64,000 bases of DNA, from positions 150,931 to 214,930 of the forward strand of contig CACWJY010000003.1 of NCBI GenBank assembly GCA_902761355.1, read 5' to 3'. Shown one piece after another: positions 1 through 9,327 of this stretch. Origin of the DNA: Fibrobacter succinogenes (GTDB lineage: Bacteria > Fibrobacterota > Fibrobacteria > Fibrobacterales > Fibrobacteraceae). The position numbers were made by a program, and so were the translations under genes. Under the pieces are notes generated by a model, which saw only the letters and a list, made by a program, of their open reading frames with translations, was not told the DNA's origin and searched no databases. The first letter of the stretch is position 1. Every line of letters starts with the position of its first letter.

Positions 1-813
1 GTCAAAGAATCTCAACTTGTCGATGTTGAAAGAATCAACACAATTGAGCTACTGAAACATTTTGCTAAAGAAAATCTTTTTGTCATCAGGAACAATGGCA
101 ACGGACCATTCAATCTTGATTTTTCGTTCCCGTTCAATTTTAAGCACAAGGAAAAAGAAAATCTTTCATACGGAACAATCCAATTGTCTCTGACAAGCCC
201 GACGATTACCGACAAGTCGATATTCAACATCATCAACAATACCTTCACTGAGTTAAATATCGTCCTTCAAGAAATTGTCCCTGGATTGAAGGTTGTTGTG
301 CAAAACGAAGGGCCGCAGCAAACTTCCGATGGCAAGGATGGAGTCCGTTTTGAACTGCTCTCCCAAAGGGATGACAATCCCGCCATTCCGCTCTTGTTTG
401 AATCCGAGGGCATCAAGAAGATTATCTCTATCCTTAGCCTGCTCATCTCGGTTTATAACAATCCCTCGACGTTCCTTGCCGTTGATGAACTGGATGCAGG
501 CGTTTTCGAATTCCTGCTGGGAGAAATTCTTGAGATTATCGAGGAGAAGGCGAATGGCAAGCTGCTGTTCACCTCGCACAATCTACGCCCCCTAGAAATG
601 ATCAAGAAGGAATCCCTGATTTTCACGACGACGAACCCCGAAAATCGCTACACGCGACTTTCCGGATTGCAGACGAACAACAACCCGCGCAGCGTTTACC
701 TGAGAAGTATCAGCCTCGGTGGGCAAAAGGACCCCATATACCAAGAAACTAACCATTTCAAGATTGCCAGAGCATTCAGAAAGGCGGGAAAAATCGTCAA
801 TGGGAAAAACTAA
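1..813 (+). CDS. AAA-family ATPase, C-terminal part (runs off left edge)
   Basis: The reading frame is open from the first base, so the gene starts outside the window and the first internal ATG at 184 is not its start. The visible 270 residues end with a signature typical of ABC/OLD-like ATPases: a Walker B-like 'FLAVDELDAGVFEFLL' followed by an H-loop-like 'LLFTSHNLRP'. It overlaps the following TOPRIM gene by 14 nt, which implies translational coupling. In AAA+TOPRIM pairs (OLD/Gabija/PARIS-like defence modules) the ATPase senses the trigger and holds or activates the nuclease partner. That role is inferred from the arrangement. The Walker A is outside the window, so the exact subfamily cannot be fixed. 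Confidence 0.75.
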   Translation, partial: VKESQLVDVERINTIELLKHFAKENLFVIRNNGNGPFNLDFSFPFNFKHKEKENLSYGTIQLSLTSPTITDKSIFNIINNTFTELNIVLQEIVPGLKVVVQNEGPQQTSDGKDGVRFELLSQRDDNPAIPLLFESEGIKKIISILSLLISVYNNPSTFLAVDELDAGVFEFLLGEILEIIEEKANGKLLFTSHNLRPLEMIKKESLIFTTTNPENRYTRLSGLQTNNNPRSVYLRSISLGGQKDPIYQETNHFKIARAFRKAGKIVNGKN

Positions 814-1483
814 GAAAGTCATCTTGTTCATTGTCGAGGGGATTACCGACAAGACCGCCTTGGGCACAGTCCTTGACGCTATTCTCAGTAATGAAAAGAT
901 TCACTTCGCCATCACCGAAGGCGATATCACGACAAAGGACGATGTCAACGCGTCCAACGTGATTCGCCGCATCAACGAAATCGTGAAGTTCACACAAGAA
1001 AGGTATCATTTCAAAGCATCCGACTTGTTGGAAATTGTTCACTTAATTGATACCGATGGCGCATTTATTCCCGATACCGCAGTCATCGACAATCCCAACA
1101 TAGAGCACGTCCAATACACATTGCAGAACATTCAAGCCAGCAAAGCTAAGAAAATTGTTGAGCGCAACCAAAAGAAGCTTGGGCTTGTAAAACTTCTCAG
1201 AGGCAAGACGGAAATCAACAAGAAACCATACAAGATGTTCTATTTCTCGCGAAACCAAGAACATGTTTTGCATAACGAAGCCAGGGAATTAACCACTAGC
1301 GAAAAGAATACGTTGGCCGACCAATTCGATGACCTGTATGGTGACGCTTCCGAAGCATTTCTAGAGTTTATCAAGTCTAAGGATTTCGCTGTGCCGGGCG
1401 ATTACGCCGCAACATGGAATTTCATTGAAAGCGGATTACATTCCCTAGAAAGGTGGAGTAACTTCCATTTGTATTTTAATTAG
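800..1483 (+). CDS. TOPRIM-domain protein, partner of upstream ATPase
   Basis: A 227-residue protein. The start chosen is the ATG at 800 ('MGKTKKVILFIVEGITD'), because the earlier in-frame start at 719 lies deep in the ATPase gene and adds no conserved sequence. The N terminus has the TOPRIM pattern: a hydrophobic strand, then catalytic Glu13 in 'IVEGITD', then the acidic pair Asp84/Asp86 in 'HLIDTDGAF'. These residues bind metal in OLD and DUF4435-type nucleases. The C-terminal half is Lys-rich and has no motif I recognise. Overlap with the ATPase gene and a position beside mcrBC suggest a two-gene antiphage module. Nuclease activity is inferred, not shown. Confidence 0.65.
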   Translation: MGKTKKVILFIVEGITDKTALGTVLDAILSNEKIHFAITEGDITTKDDVNASNVIRRINEIVKFTQERYHFKASDLLEIVHLIDTDGAFIPDTAVIDNPNIEHVQYTLQNIQASKAKKIVERNQKKLGLVKLLRGKTEINKKPYKMFYFSRNQEHVLHNEARELTTSEKNTLADQFDDLYGDASEAFLEFIKSKDFAVPGDYAATWNFIESGLHSLERWSNFHLYFN

Positions 1484-2849
1484 CCAACGACCCGTTGGCT
1501 TTTTGGGGCAAAGGAATCGCTATTTTATAAAATCCTTCGAAAGCCTTTATTTCGTCGCATTGGCTAACGATAGATGCGTTTTTGTCAAATTCATATTTGC
1601 AGGAGCAAGCATTTTCAGCGACAACTCCTGACAATTCCCCATTGTCATTTTCTTCCACCTGTACAACAGGGTAAACAATCACACAATCCGGCAATAATTT
1701 GCCTTTCTTATCAGCGATGTTCGCATTCCATTTTAAAGCCTTGAGAATTTTCTTATCCCTTGCATAACCGCTGATTTCTCTTACATCTGCAGTTATACCT
1801 ATATCACCTTTTTCATAACGCGGTTTATACTTCGCATCAATAACAATCTGTTCATTGACATCAATATAATCTACCTGCGTCTTGTGCGATCCCTTTACTT
1901 GGAAATGGATCTGGTCACCATACGCCTTGCGGAGCAAACTCAGCACATACATTTCATAGAGGCGCGGCATATCGATGCAGAACGGGCGCACTTCTTGCGT
2001 TTCATCAGAGGCTTTGTCTATGGAATAGTCAAAATGCCGAAGAATCAGTTTTGCAACCTTGATTGCTGCTTCGTAATGGCGGAATATCTTGCCGGCATTG
2101 ACCTTTGTTACTTGGGCAATCGTCACATCCTCGGAAACATTCTCGAAAGCAGAGCCAATAACCGATAACAGCGGCGTCAGTTCTTGAAGATGACTTTTGA
2201 AACTATCATATTGATTTATAAACCGCACAGAGAACGACAAAGCCTTTTTGAGAATCCTGTTCTCTGGAATATCTTCCGTAAATTCCTGGAACCGACAAAA
2301 AACTCGATCTTCACGCTTCGTGAAAACATTTTTCGTCAAATGCCTTTGCAATAGGATTCGCCCACGGATTTTGGACTGCAAGTTTTCTTCCCGAACGACA
2401 TAGCCCTTCTTGAGTCCCTTTGAAACAAGATGCTTAAGCAAGGATATGTAATGCAGAATAAGAAGCGGCGTGATTACATTATCCAGAGCATTCGTCTTAA
2501 TTGCAGGCTTTTCAAAATCAATGTAGTAGTAATTGGAGAAATACTCGGCCTCATTTTCGGAATTCATCTCCAACGCCGTCATGAACAGCTTAACGTAATC
2601 AACTTCCACTTTGGGCCTTACGACAAAAGCACACTTGTCTTTTATAAACCAAGAGGCGCCAATGTAGTAATGGGCTTTGGGATACTCTCCGTCTTTGATG
2701 ATGCCGAGATATTTAACATCCCTAACCGAAGCAACATCCTGCGGTTTTGAATGCAATTTCGGACACCCATCCAATGAAGCAAAATCATTGAACTCTTTTT
2801 GTTCAGCCTCACAAAGGCATTCATGCTCTTTGAAAGTAAATATCGACAT
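1476..2849 (-). CDS. mcrC: McrC-like subunit of type IV (McrBC) restriction enzyme
   Basis: A 457-residue protein, a normal length for McrC. McrC carries the PD-(D/E)xK nuclease of the modified-DNA-cleaving McrBC complex. A matching signature is visible near residues 330-345: 'VDYIDVNEQIVIDAKYKP', with Asp in the first strand and 'DAKYK' as the second half. The region around 'PRLYEMYVLSLL' is also typical of the family. It follows mcrB with a 1-nt TAATG overlap, which indicates coupled translation. The 3' end overlaps the convergent TOPRIM gene by 8 nt. Confidence 0.88.
   Translation of the reverse strand: MSIFTFKEHECLCEAEQKEFNDFASLDGCPKLHSKPQDVASVRDVKYLGIIKDGEYPKAHYYIGASWFIKDKCAFVVRPKVEVDYVKLFMTALEMNSENEAEYFSNYYYIDFEKPAIKTNALDNVITPLLILHYISLLKHLVSKGLKKGYVVREENLQSKIRGRILLQRHLTKNVFTKREDRVFCRFQEFTEDIPENRILKKALSFSVRFINQYDSFKSHLQELTPLLSVIGSAFENVSEDVTIAQVTKVNAGKIFRHYEAAIKVAKLILRHFDYSIDKASDETQEVRPFCIDMPRLYEMYVLSLLRKAYGDQIHFQVKGSHKTQVDYIDVNEQIVIDAKYKPRYEKGDIGITADVREISGYARDKKILKALKWNANIADKKGKLLPDCVIVYPVVQVEENDNGELSGVVAENACSCKYEFDKNASIVSQCDEIKAFEGFYKIAIPLPQKANGSLAN
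1482..1504 (+). terminator. Hairpin terminator of the TOPRIM gene, inside the 3' end of mcrC
   Basis: The stem AGCCAAC/GTTGGCT (1482-1488 with 1494-1500) is followed by TTTT. It sits at the stop codon of the TOPRIM gene and within the last codons of the convergent mcrC gene, so one sequence serves as terminator and as coding DNA. Confidence 0.55.
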
Positions 2850-5743
2850 TACGAATTAGGCGTATCAGATTCTTTCTTTTGCCACGCCTCTACAAATTTG
2901 GCGTAATTCTTCTTTACATCCGCAATTTCATTACCTGAATCATCTTTCAATGGAGACTTACTGATAATTCCATCCTTATGATACTCCATCAGAAGTGGAA
3001 GGATTTCATATCGCCATTTCATCTGCAGATTGTCTGCATCCATAAAGTAGCTATGGCCGACCATCAAATCTTCGATGTCCATATCATACTTGGATTTATT
3101 TAGGAAGTTCTTCACGGCCTTGAATAATTCGCGAGCATTTCCTTCCATTGGAACCTTATTTTCATCTGCTTCCAAAGTCACAAATGCAAATCTACGGCGC
3201 ACAGCATAGTCAATAGAACCAACGCTACGATCAGTTGTATTCATCGTGCCGATGATATAAAGGTTAGACGGAACAGAGAAAGGCTCCTTTGAATACGGCA
3301 GAGTGACCGTAAGAGGATGATCAGCACTAACACGCTTATCAGCTTCCAACAAAGAAATCAATTCACCAAATATCTTGGAAACATTGCCACGGTTGATTTC
3401 ATCAATGATGAGAACATAGTTCTTCGTTCCACTATTTGGCGTTATATTAAGACCGCATTTATCTTTAAGATAGCTGATAACGCTTTGGCTATATCCTTCC
3501 CATCCTTCAAAAACCTTTTCACCAGAAATAGCTCTTAATATATTTTCACGGGTCAAAACACCTTGAGACTTATATTCGTTTTCTTTTTTTCCTGTCCAAA
3601 GCTTTAAATTTCCTTTCTTGTTTAAAGAAATTCCAAACTTACTTTGCCTTCCACTTGTTTCAAGCGTTAAATACTTTTCATCGCCAACACAACCTTCTGA
3701 TTGGAGATTTTCCTTTAAAATATTGTAAGCATCTTCAAAATTCGTTGTTTTCTGTTCACTTGCTTTTTGACATACAGCCTTAAAAATACCCGGTCGAACA
3801 CGGTAAGAAATATTATTGTCGCTAGAATCATCATCACATACAGGCTTAATTCCCTCAACAAAATCTTCGTAATCCATTGATTGATGGAACGTAACGAAAC
3901 CGACTTGTCCATCATTGCATATACGTCCATCATCATCTATTTTGATCAATTGTTTTTTATACTCTTCCATCACATCCTTATGATTAGAAGAAATAGAAAA
4001 GTTCGGTTTAATGATTGATAGCGCCAAAGCAGCAGTATTATACGTCTTGCCCGTGCCAGGAGCACCTTGAAGGATGATATTTTTCTTGAGATTCAAGATT
4101 TTAGTCATTTCTTCGATCATTTTAACCTCTTCGGGTTTATTATTTTCAAACTGTTCGTCAAGTTCCTTGATTTTTTGTTTCGCCCATTCTGGCTTTACAT
4201 TAATAATTATGTTTTGAGGAAATCCGTCAATTATAGCATCAGAGAGCCCGTTGACACCGACAGGGTGTTCGCAACAGCGCGACTTCCATTCTTCAACATC
4301 AATATATTGGCTCCAATCCAAATTACAACCAGCGTAATTCTTTTCATAATACGCCTCACAATCATCAAAACAAATAACACCAACGTCATCAAGGTATTTG
4401 TGTTTTTTGCTACTAACAATCTCCTTTAAAGAGAAAATTCCAATAGCTTCATTGGGAGAGGCTTTTACAACCCCATATGCATAAATATGTCCGTCATTTA
4501 CAAGTAAGAGAACATCGTCTTTATGTACGAGGCGAACAGCATTCAAATTCCTTGTAACTGACCTTATATCATCTTCCGGATCATCGTATCTTTTCTGCAT
4601 TCGCCAATAGCTATGCAACAGCGAATCTTCAAAAACATTTTGCTTGCCCGTAATCCTTGCAACAAAAAACTGAGGTTCTTTTGAATCTTCTTTATTATTC
4701 AAATACTGTTCCAAAGCGGTCTTTAGGTTCGGTTTTAAAATCCATGTAAAATTGCCAGGGATATCACTTTCTGATTCGACTTTTTGACCATCAAACAATA
4801 TTTTCCATCTAGTTTCACTGCCCGAAGATTTCTTCTCAAGAACTAACCCTAATCGTTTTGCGATTCGTCCCGCTAATTTAATGCAAATTCCATTATAATG
4901 TTCCGGCGCATCTCCGTACTTGTCCGCGAGTTGTTTGCATGTTGCTTTACCGTCGGATTCCAAAATCTTTTTTAGGACATCCATGCTTTTTTCAGTAAAG
5001 ACATCAGGTTCATTAAAGAGACTAAGCCATCGTTCTACCGGAAAGTCATTATAAGCATCCTTGCTTCTTGCATCCCATAACCGCCATAGGCTTCTTGAAT
5101 ATTCCCATATATTCGTCGTCCCTTTCAAACGTAGGAGGAATAATACAATTTCAGATATCTTTGCTTTTTTATTTAAAGCGAATCCTTTTTCTTGTGCCAA
5201 GAATTTCAAAGCATCCGGTGAATACACTGGCAACAGCCTTTGCTTCGAATATAAAAAGGCCACTTTCCATCTAAACATTGGAGTTAATGGACTATTGTCT
5301 ATTGTTGCAAAATCAATCGTGTCTTTTCGAGCCGCTTCTGCAACTTCAACAAGACTTTGCTTTACCTGTTCAAAAACAACTTTATAGTGGGTATGATCTT
5401 CATTGTCTTTCCCGTACCGTTTAGGCCAAGCATATTTGTTTACATCATCAACTACACACTGAATTTTGGGCAATTCGTTAATCTTATAGATTCCAAATTT
5501 AAGAGATGTTGCGCCCTGAATGCTACCTAACTTTTGGGCGCGCCTTTCAACCCATGTACAAAAATAATCCTCAGAAATTTCTTTGAGGTTTGTATATTCC
5601 TCAATGGTCAAACTTCTTAACTTTTCAATGGGATACCTCTCATTGAATTCTTCATATAATTTATCAAGTTCCGAATTGTCAGAACCTATAGATATATCAT
5701 CCGGTTCAATAATCTCGTCTAATTCTTCATCAATATCATTCAT
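2849..5743 (-). CDS. mcrB: McrB-like GTPase/AAA subunit with a long N-terminal specificity region
   Basis: A 964-residue protein, about twice the length of E. coli McrB. The C-terminal AAA_5 motor is clear: Walker A 'GAPGTGKT' near residue 560, Walker B and sensor region 'YVLIIDEINRGNVSKIFGEL', and the NxxD-type motif 'GTMNTTDRSVGSIDYA' typical of McrB. The extra N-terminal half includes a stretch near residues 355-435 ('FFVARITGKQNVFEDSLL', 'RLVHKDDVLLLVNDGHIYAYG') that resembles EVE-like modified-base-binding domains. In McrBC the N terminus chooses the modified target and the motor drives McrC cutting. The N-terminal domain assignment is my inference. The start has no competing ATG upstream. 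Confidence 0.87.
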   Translation of the reverse strand: MNDIDEELDEIIEPDDISIGSDNSELDKLYEEFNERYPIEKLRSLTIEEYTNLKEISEDYFCTWVERRAQKLGSIQGATSLKFGIYKINELPKIQCVVDDVNKYAWPKRYGKDNEDHTHYKVVFEQVKQSLVEVAEAARKDTIDFATIDNSPLTPMFRWKVAFLYSKQRLLPVYSPDALKFLAQEKGFALNKKAKISEIVLFLLRLKGTTNIWEYSRSLWRLWDARSKDAYNDFPVERWLSLFNEPDVFTEKSMDVLKKILESDGKATCKQLADKYGDAPEHYNGICIKLAGRIAKRLGLVLEKKSSGSETRWKILFDGQKVESESDIPGNFTWILKPNLKTALEQYLNNKEDSKEPQFFVARITGKQNVFEDSLLHSYWRMQKRYDDPEDDIRSVTRNLNAVRLVHKDDVLLLVNDGHIYAYGVVKASPNEAIGIFSLKEIVSSKKHKYLDDVGVICFDDCEAYYEKNYAGCNLDWSQYIDVEEWKSRCCEHPVGVNGLSDAIIDGFPQNIIINVKPEWAKQKIKELDEQFENNKPEEVKMIEEMTKILNLKKNIILQGAPGTGKTYNTAALALSIIKPNFSISSNHKDVMEEYKKQLIKIDDDGRICNDGQVGFVTFHQSMDYEDFVEGIKPVCDDDSSDNNISYRVRPGIFKAVCQKASEQKTTNFEDAYNILKENLQSEGCVGDEKYLTLETSGRQSKFGISLNKKGNLKLWTGKKENEYKSQGVLTRENILRAISGEKVFEGWEGYSQSVISYLKDKCGLNITPNSGTKNYVLIIDEINRGNVSKIFGELISLLEADKRVSADHPLTVTLPYSKEPFSVPSNLYIIGTMNTTDRSVGSIDYAVRRRFAFVTLEADENKVPMEGNARELFKAVKNFLNKSKYDMDIEDLMVGHSYFMDADNLQMKWRYEILPLLMEYHKDGIISKSPLKDDSGNEIADVKKNYAKFVEAWQKKESDTPNS

Positions 5744-6042
5744 AATTTATCTCCCTATCGGCAAGCCAATTTATCTTGATCTAATAGCTTGCACATAGTC
5801 TGTTAGAAACCTGACCAAATGTCGCCACGGACACAAGAAATTGCAAGGAAAGGATAAGACATAAGAATTTATAGCAAGGAATCTTGTCTAAAAATACTTT
5901 ATTTCGGCAAATTTCGACGTTTTTCGTCTAAATCTCATCAAATAAATACAGTCCGCCTGAATAAAAGTCAAACATTTTGTCCCAAAATGCTTGACTTTTG
6001 TCCCAAGATTAGTTATATTAGGAAAGAAGGTAGGTCTAGTCC
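5744..6042. promoter_or_regulatory. Divergent promoter region with a strong inverted-repeat operator
   Basis: This 299-bp gap separates mcrB from the AAA-protease operon. It holds a near-perfect 17-bp inverted repeat (arms 5963-5979 and 5983-5999, one mismatch, 3-nt spacer). The -35 box TTGACT (5991-5996) lies inside the right arm and TATATT (6014-6019) follows after 17 bp, so a protein bound to the repeat would block the plus-strand promoter. TTTTGTCCCA also occurs twice as a direct repeat (5976-5985 and 5996-6005). A likely ligand is the first gene product, whose C terminus resembles a helix-turn-helix; that link is inference. Confidence 0.6.
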
Positions 6043-7083
6043 ATGAAAAAGAAGAATGTCATCAATCTAATTCGCTATTACGCCGAGAAAAACGACCCCG
6101 CATTCCGCGAGGAGGCATACGAAATTGCCCGGGATTTTGACGCTAGCGGCGATTTTCAACTTTCGGAATACATCATGGCCCTTATGTCCAGCGCGAACGC
6201 CTTTGTGCCGCAAATGCACGAAGACCAGATGACCTTTTTCCGCAAGGTCGCCCCTTCGCACGATTCGCTGCCGCTCCCCACGCCCATTGAAAAGGACGTT
6301 ATCGGAATCATCAACGCCATCCAGCGGAACATGGGAATCAATAAGTTCCTGTTCCAGGGCGCACCCGGAACAGGCAAGACCGAATCCGTACGGCAAATCG
6401 CCCGCATTCTGGAGCGCGACCTATTCTGCGTCGATTTCGACACCATTATTGACAGCAAACTCGGACAAACGCAAAAGAATATCGCCGCATTGTTCGATGA
6501 ACTGAACCATTTTGCACACCCCGAAAAAATCCTCGTCCTGTTCGACGAGATAGATGCCATCGCCCTCGACAGAACCAACTCTCACGACCTTCGCGAAATG
6601 GGCCGTGCCACGTCGGCAATTCTCAAGGGCTTCGACAACCTGAACGAACAGATTACCGTCATCGCCACGACAAACCTTTTCAAGCATTTTGACAAGGCTC
6701 TCTCCCGCCGTTTCGATTCCATTGTCGATTTCAACAGATACACGCAAGAAGACCTGCAGGAAATCGCAGAATCTATTTTGAACAGTTTCTTGACCAAGTT
6801 CAAGATTGCCGGTCGGAACACGAGGCTGTTCTTCAAGATTATCAGCAAGAACGGAAGCCTCCCCAATCCAGGCGAACTCAAGAACATCATCAAGACCGCA
6901 GTCGCATTCAGCGATGCAAGCATTGAATGCGATTACCTTAGACGCCTGTACGAAAAATTCATCGGCCACATTCCAAGCGATTTGCAGCAATTACAGGAAC
7001 AAGGTTTCACTGTCCGCGAAATCGAAATACTTTCTGGCGTTTCAAAGAGCCAAGTAGCCAGAGCTTTACAAGGAGATAAATAA
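6043..7083 (+). CDS. AAA+ ATPase with C-terminal HTH-like segment, partner of subtilase
   Basis: A 346-residue protein. Walker A 'GAPGTGKT' lies at residues 106-113, Walker B 'ILVLFDEIDA' near 163-172, sensor 1 'VIATTN' near 205 and an arginine-finger-like 'LSRRFD' near 220, a complete AAA+ core of the ATP-dependent protease/clamp-loader type. The last 40 residues ('FTVREIEILSGVSKSQVARA') look like a helix-turn-helix. The stop overlaps the protease start by one base (TAATG), so the two are translationally coupled. AAA ATPase plus S8 protease pairs recur in defence islands, where the ATPase is thought to control the protease. That role, and autoregulation through the upstream inverted repeat, are inferences. 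Confidence 0.8.
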   Translation: MKKKNVINLIRYYAEKNDPAFREEAYEIARDFDASGDFQLSEYIMALMSSANAFVPQMHEDQMTFFRKVAPSHDSLPLPTPIEKDVIGIINAIQRNMGINKFLFQGAPGTGKTESVRQIARILERDLFCVDFDTIIDSKLGQTQKNIAALFDELNHFAHPEKILVLFDEIDAIALDRTNSHDLREMGRATSAILKGFDNLNEQITVIATTNLFKHFDKALSRRFDSIVDFNRYTQEDLQEIAESILNSFLTKFKIAGRNTRLFFKIISKNGSLPNPGELKNIIKTAVAFSDASIECDYLRRLYEKFIGHIPSDLQQLQEQGFTVREIEILSGVSKSQVARALQGDK

Positions 7084-9299
7084 TGAATGACGTTCTCCTT
7101 TTAAAAGGGCGGTTTGAACACGCCCCCAACCCGACGAAGCCGGGTGCACCCAAGCTCCCCAGCAAAGGCCATGTAACGGCAGAGCATGTCGGCCTGCTGA
7201 TTCAGGAACTTAAAATCGAGCAATCAAAATGGTTGCACGATTCAACGCTGCCTAAAGCGCTATTGGACGTGCATTATAACCGCATTATCGCCAAAAGCAA
7301 CCGTATGCATAGCATCTTTGCATTCGATTGCGACGAGCATATTGTAGGTGCAAAATTTGACAAGACAAAAACGAAACACATCATCACTTACTGTTTCGAC
7401 AAAAGCGAATTCACAAAGGCGCTAGAACGGCTCGACAATTGTCAAAAAATTATTGACAACAATTTTGGAGGTGACGTCACAGCCGAAGATATCGAACAGT
7501 TATCAACTGATACTTGGCCAATTAAGGTCATGTCCAAGTCATTGTTTATGCAGTGTATCAAGGATTGCTTCTATATAAGCCATTTTGCAAAAGACCGCGC
7601 CCCGAAAAATTTAGACGAGACCTCCCTTATTTCCATTTATGACATCGGTGAAGATGCTGTCGATTTGCTGAGAAGTTTCGGCATCGTCATAACTAACGAC
7701 AGAATCATCAATGGAACCACATTGCAATTAAATCCTCATGAAGTAAGCATCTTGAACAACAAGGCGCCTTACCTTATTGCAATGGCCGTTTCAGATATTT
7801 CCAAATACACTAAAGACGATTTTGAAACCGCCGAAGGTGTAAAGCCTCGCATTGCCGAGCCAACAAATGAACCGATTATCGGCGTCATTGATACCGTTTT
7901 CGATACAAACGCCTATTTTTCAAAATGGGTTGATTACGTCAACACGGTCCCCGATGAAATCGAAATCAAAAAGGAAGATTCCGAACACGGAACCACAGTT
8001 TCTTCAATAATCGTGGATGGCCCAGCGCTTAATCCGGAACTTGATGATGGCTGCGGCCATTTTCGCGTGAAACATTTCGGCGTTCTCGCTGGAAATGTCG
8101 GTAGTACGTTTACCATACTAAAGACCATCAGGCAAATTGTCTCCGAAAATAGGAACATTAAAGTTTGGAACCTTTCGCTCGGTTCAAAACAAGAAATTCC
8201 CGAAAACTACATTTCCCCAGAAGCCGCCATCCTTGACAAAATCCAATATGAAAATGACGTAACGTTCATTATCGCAGGGACAAATAAGGATGTTGGCGAA
8301 GAGGGCGAAAAGCGAATCGGCGCGCCAGCAGATTCCATCAACTCCATTGTCGTAAATTCCGTAAATTTTGAAAGAAAACCTGCATCTTATACACGTACAG
8401 GGCCCGTTCTCTCATTCTACAACAAGCCCGACCTTTGCTATTACGGCGGAGACTACAAGAAAAAGATTGTTGCATACGGCCCCAAAGGAACAACGCTAGT
8501 TTCAGGAACATCGTATGCGGCACCATGGATTGCCCGAAAAATGGCCTACTTGATCTATGTCATGGGTTTACGTCGCGAAGTCGCCAAAGCGATGCTTATT
8601 GATTCTGCGGCCGGATGGACTCCAAACGAAGAATCATCAACAAAAGTCGGCTATGGCGTCGCGCCAAAAAAAATCGATGACATCATCCGCAGTAAGGATG
8701 ATGAAATCCGTTTTATTTTGATGGGCGAATCTCAGCAATACAATACCTATAACTACGGCATCCCTATCCCTGTGGCAAACGACACACACCCCTTTGTGGC
8801 AAGGGCGACACTCTGCTATTACCCTAACTGCGAACGGAACCAAGGAGTTGATTATACCAATACCGAAATGGAGCTCCGGTTCGGACGCATCAACAACAAG
8901 GGGAAAGTGCAAAGCATCAAGGGTAATAAAGAAGAACCCGAGGACATTGACGATTTGAACGATTTTACCGAAGAACATGTCCGTCGGTATTTCCGCAAAT
9001 GGGACAACATCAAGTATATCGCAGACAACTTGACAAGCCGAAGCAAGCCCCGCAAGGTTTACGCCAATGGCAACGGGAATTGGGGTATTAAACTCACCAC
9101 AATGAACCGTTTAAGACAGAATGATGGCGAAGGACTCCCCTTTGGTGTGGTTATCACACTCAAGGAGATCAATGGCAAAAATCGCATTGCCGAATTCATT
9201 CAGCAGTGCAGTCTGCGTGGATGGCTTGTAAACCGAGTGAATGTTGAAAATCTTGTTGAAGTCCGCAACAAGGCAGAAGAAGATATCGTGTGGGAATAA
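7083..9299 (+). CDS. Subtilisin-like serine protease (S8) coupled to AAA ATPase
   Basis: A 738-residue protein without a signal peptide, so it is probably cytoplasmic. The S8 triad is complete and in order: Asp270 in 'IGVIDTVFD', His302 in 'SEHGTTVSS', and Ser477 in 'VSGTSYAAPW'. An oxyanion-type Asn is present in 'FIIAGTNKD'. The 265 residues before the catalytic core and about 200 after it are not recognisable. They may hold the enzyme in check or bind substrate. It shares a 1-nt overlap with the AAA gene and lies 28 nt before the TIR gene. Most bacterial S8 proteases are secreted, so an internal AAA-coupled form suggests a regulated cleavage of phage or host proteins. Confidence 0.85.
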   Translation: MNDVLLLKGRFEHAPNPTKPGAPKLPSKGHVTAEHVGLLIQELKIEQSKWLHDSTLPKALLDVHYNRIIAKSNRMHSIFAFDCDEHIVGAKFDKTKTKHIITYCFDKSEFTKALERLDNCQKIIDNNFGGDVTAEDIEQLSTDTWPIKVMSKSLFMQCIKDCFYISHFAKDRAPKNLDETSLISIYDIGEDAVDLLRSFGIVITNDRIINGTTLQLNPHEVSILNNKAPYLIAMAVSDISKYTKDDFETAEGVKPRIAEPTNEPIIGVIDTVFDTNAYFSKWVDYVNTVPDEIEIKKEDSEHGTTVSSIIVDGPALNPELDDGCGHFRVKHFGVLAGNVGSTFTILKTIRQIVSENRNIKVWNLSLGSKQEIPENYISPEAAILDKIQYENDVTFIIAGTNKDVGEEGEKRIGAPADSINSIVVNSVNFERKPASYTRTGPVLSFYNKPDLCYYGGDYKKKIVAYGPKGTTLVSGTSYAAPWIARKMAYLIYVMGLRREVAKAMLIDSAAGWTPNEESSTKVGYGVAPKKIDDIIRSKDDEIRFILMGESQQYNTYNYGIPIPVANDTHPFVARATLCYYPNCERNQGVDYTNTEMELRFGRINNKGKVQSIKGNKEEPEDIDDLNDFTEEHVRRYFRKWDNIKYIADNLTSRSKPRKVYANGNGNWGIKLTTMNRLRQNDGEGLPFGVVITLKEINGKNRIAEFIQQCSLRGWLVNRVNVENLVEVRNKAEEDIVWE

Positions 9300-9327
9300 A
9301 ATAATAATAACAAAAAAGGAGGAAATA

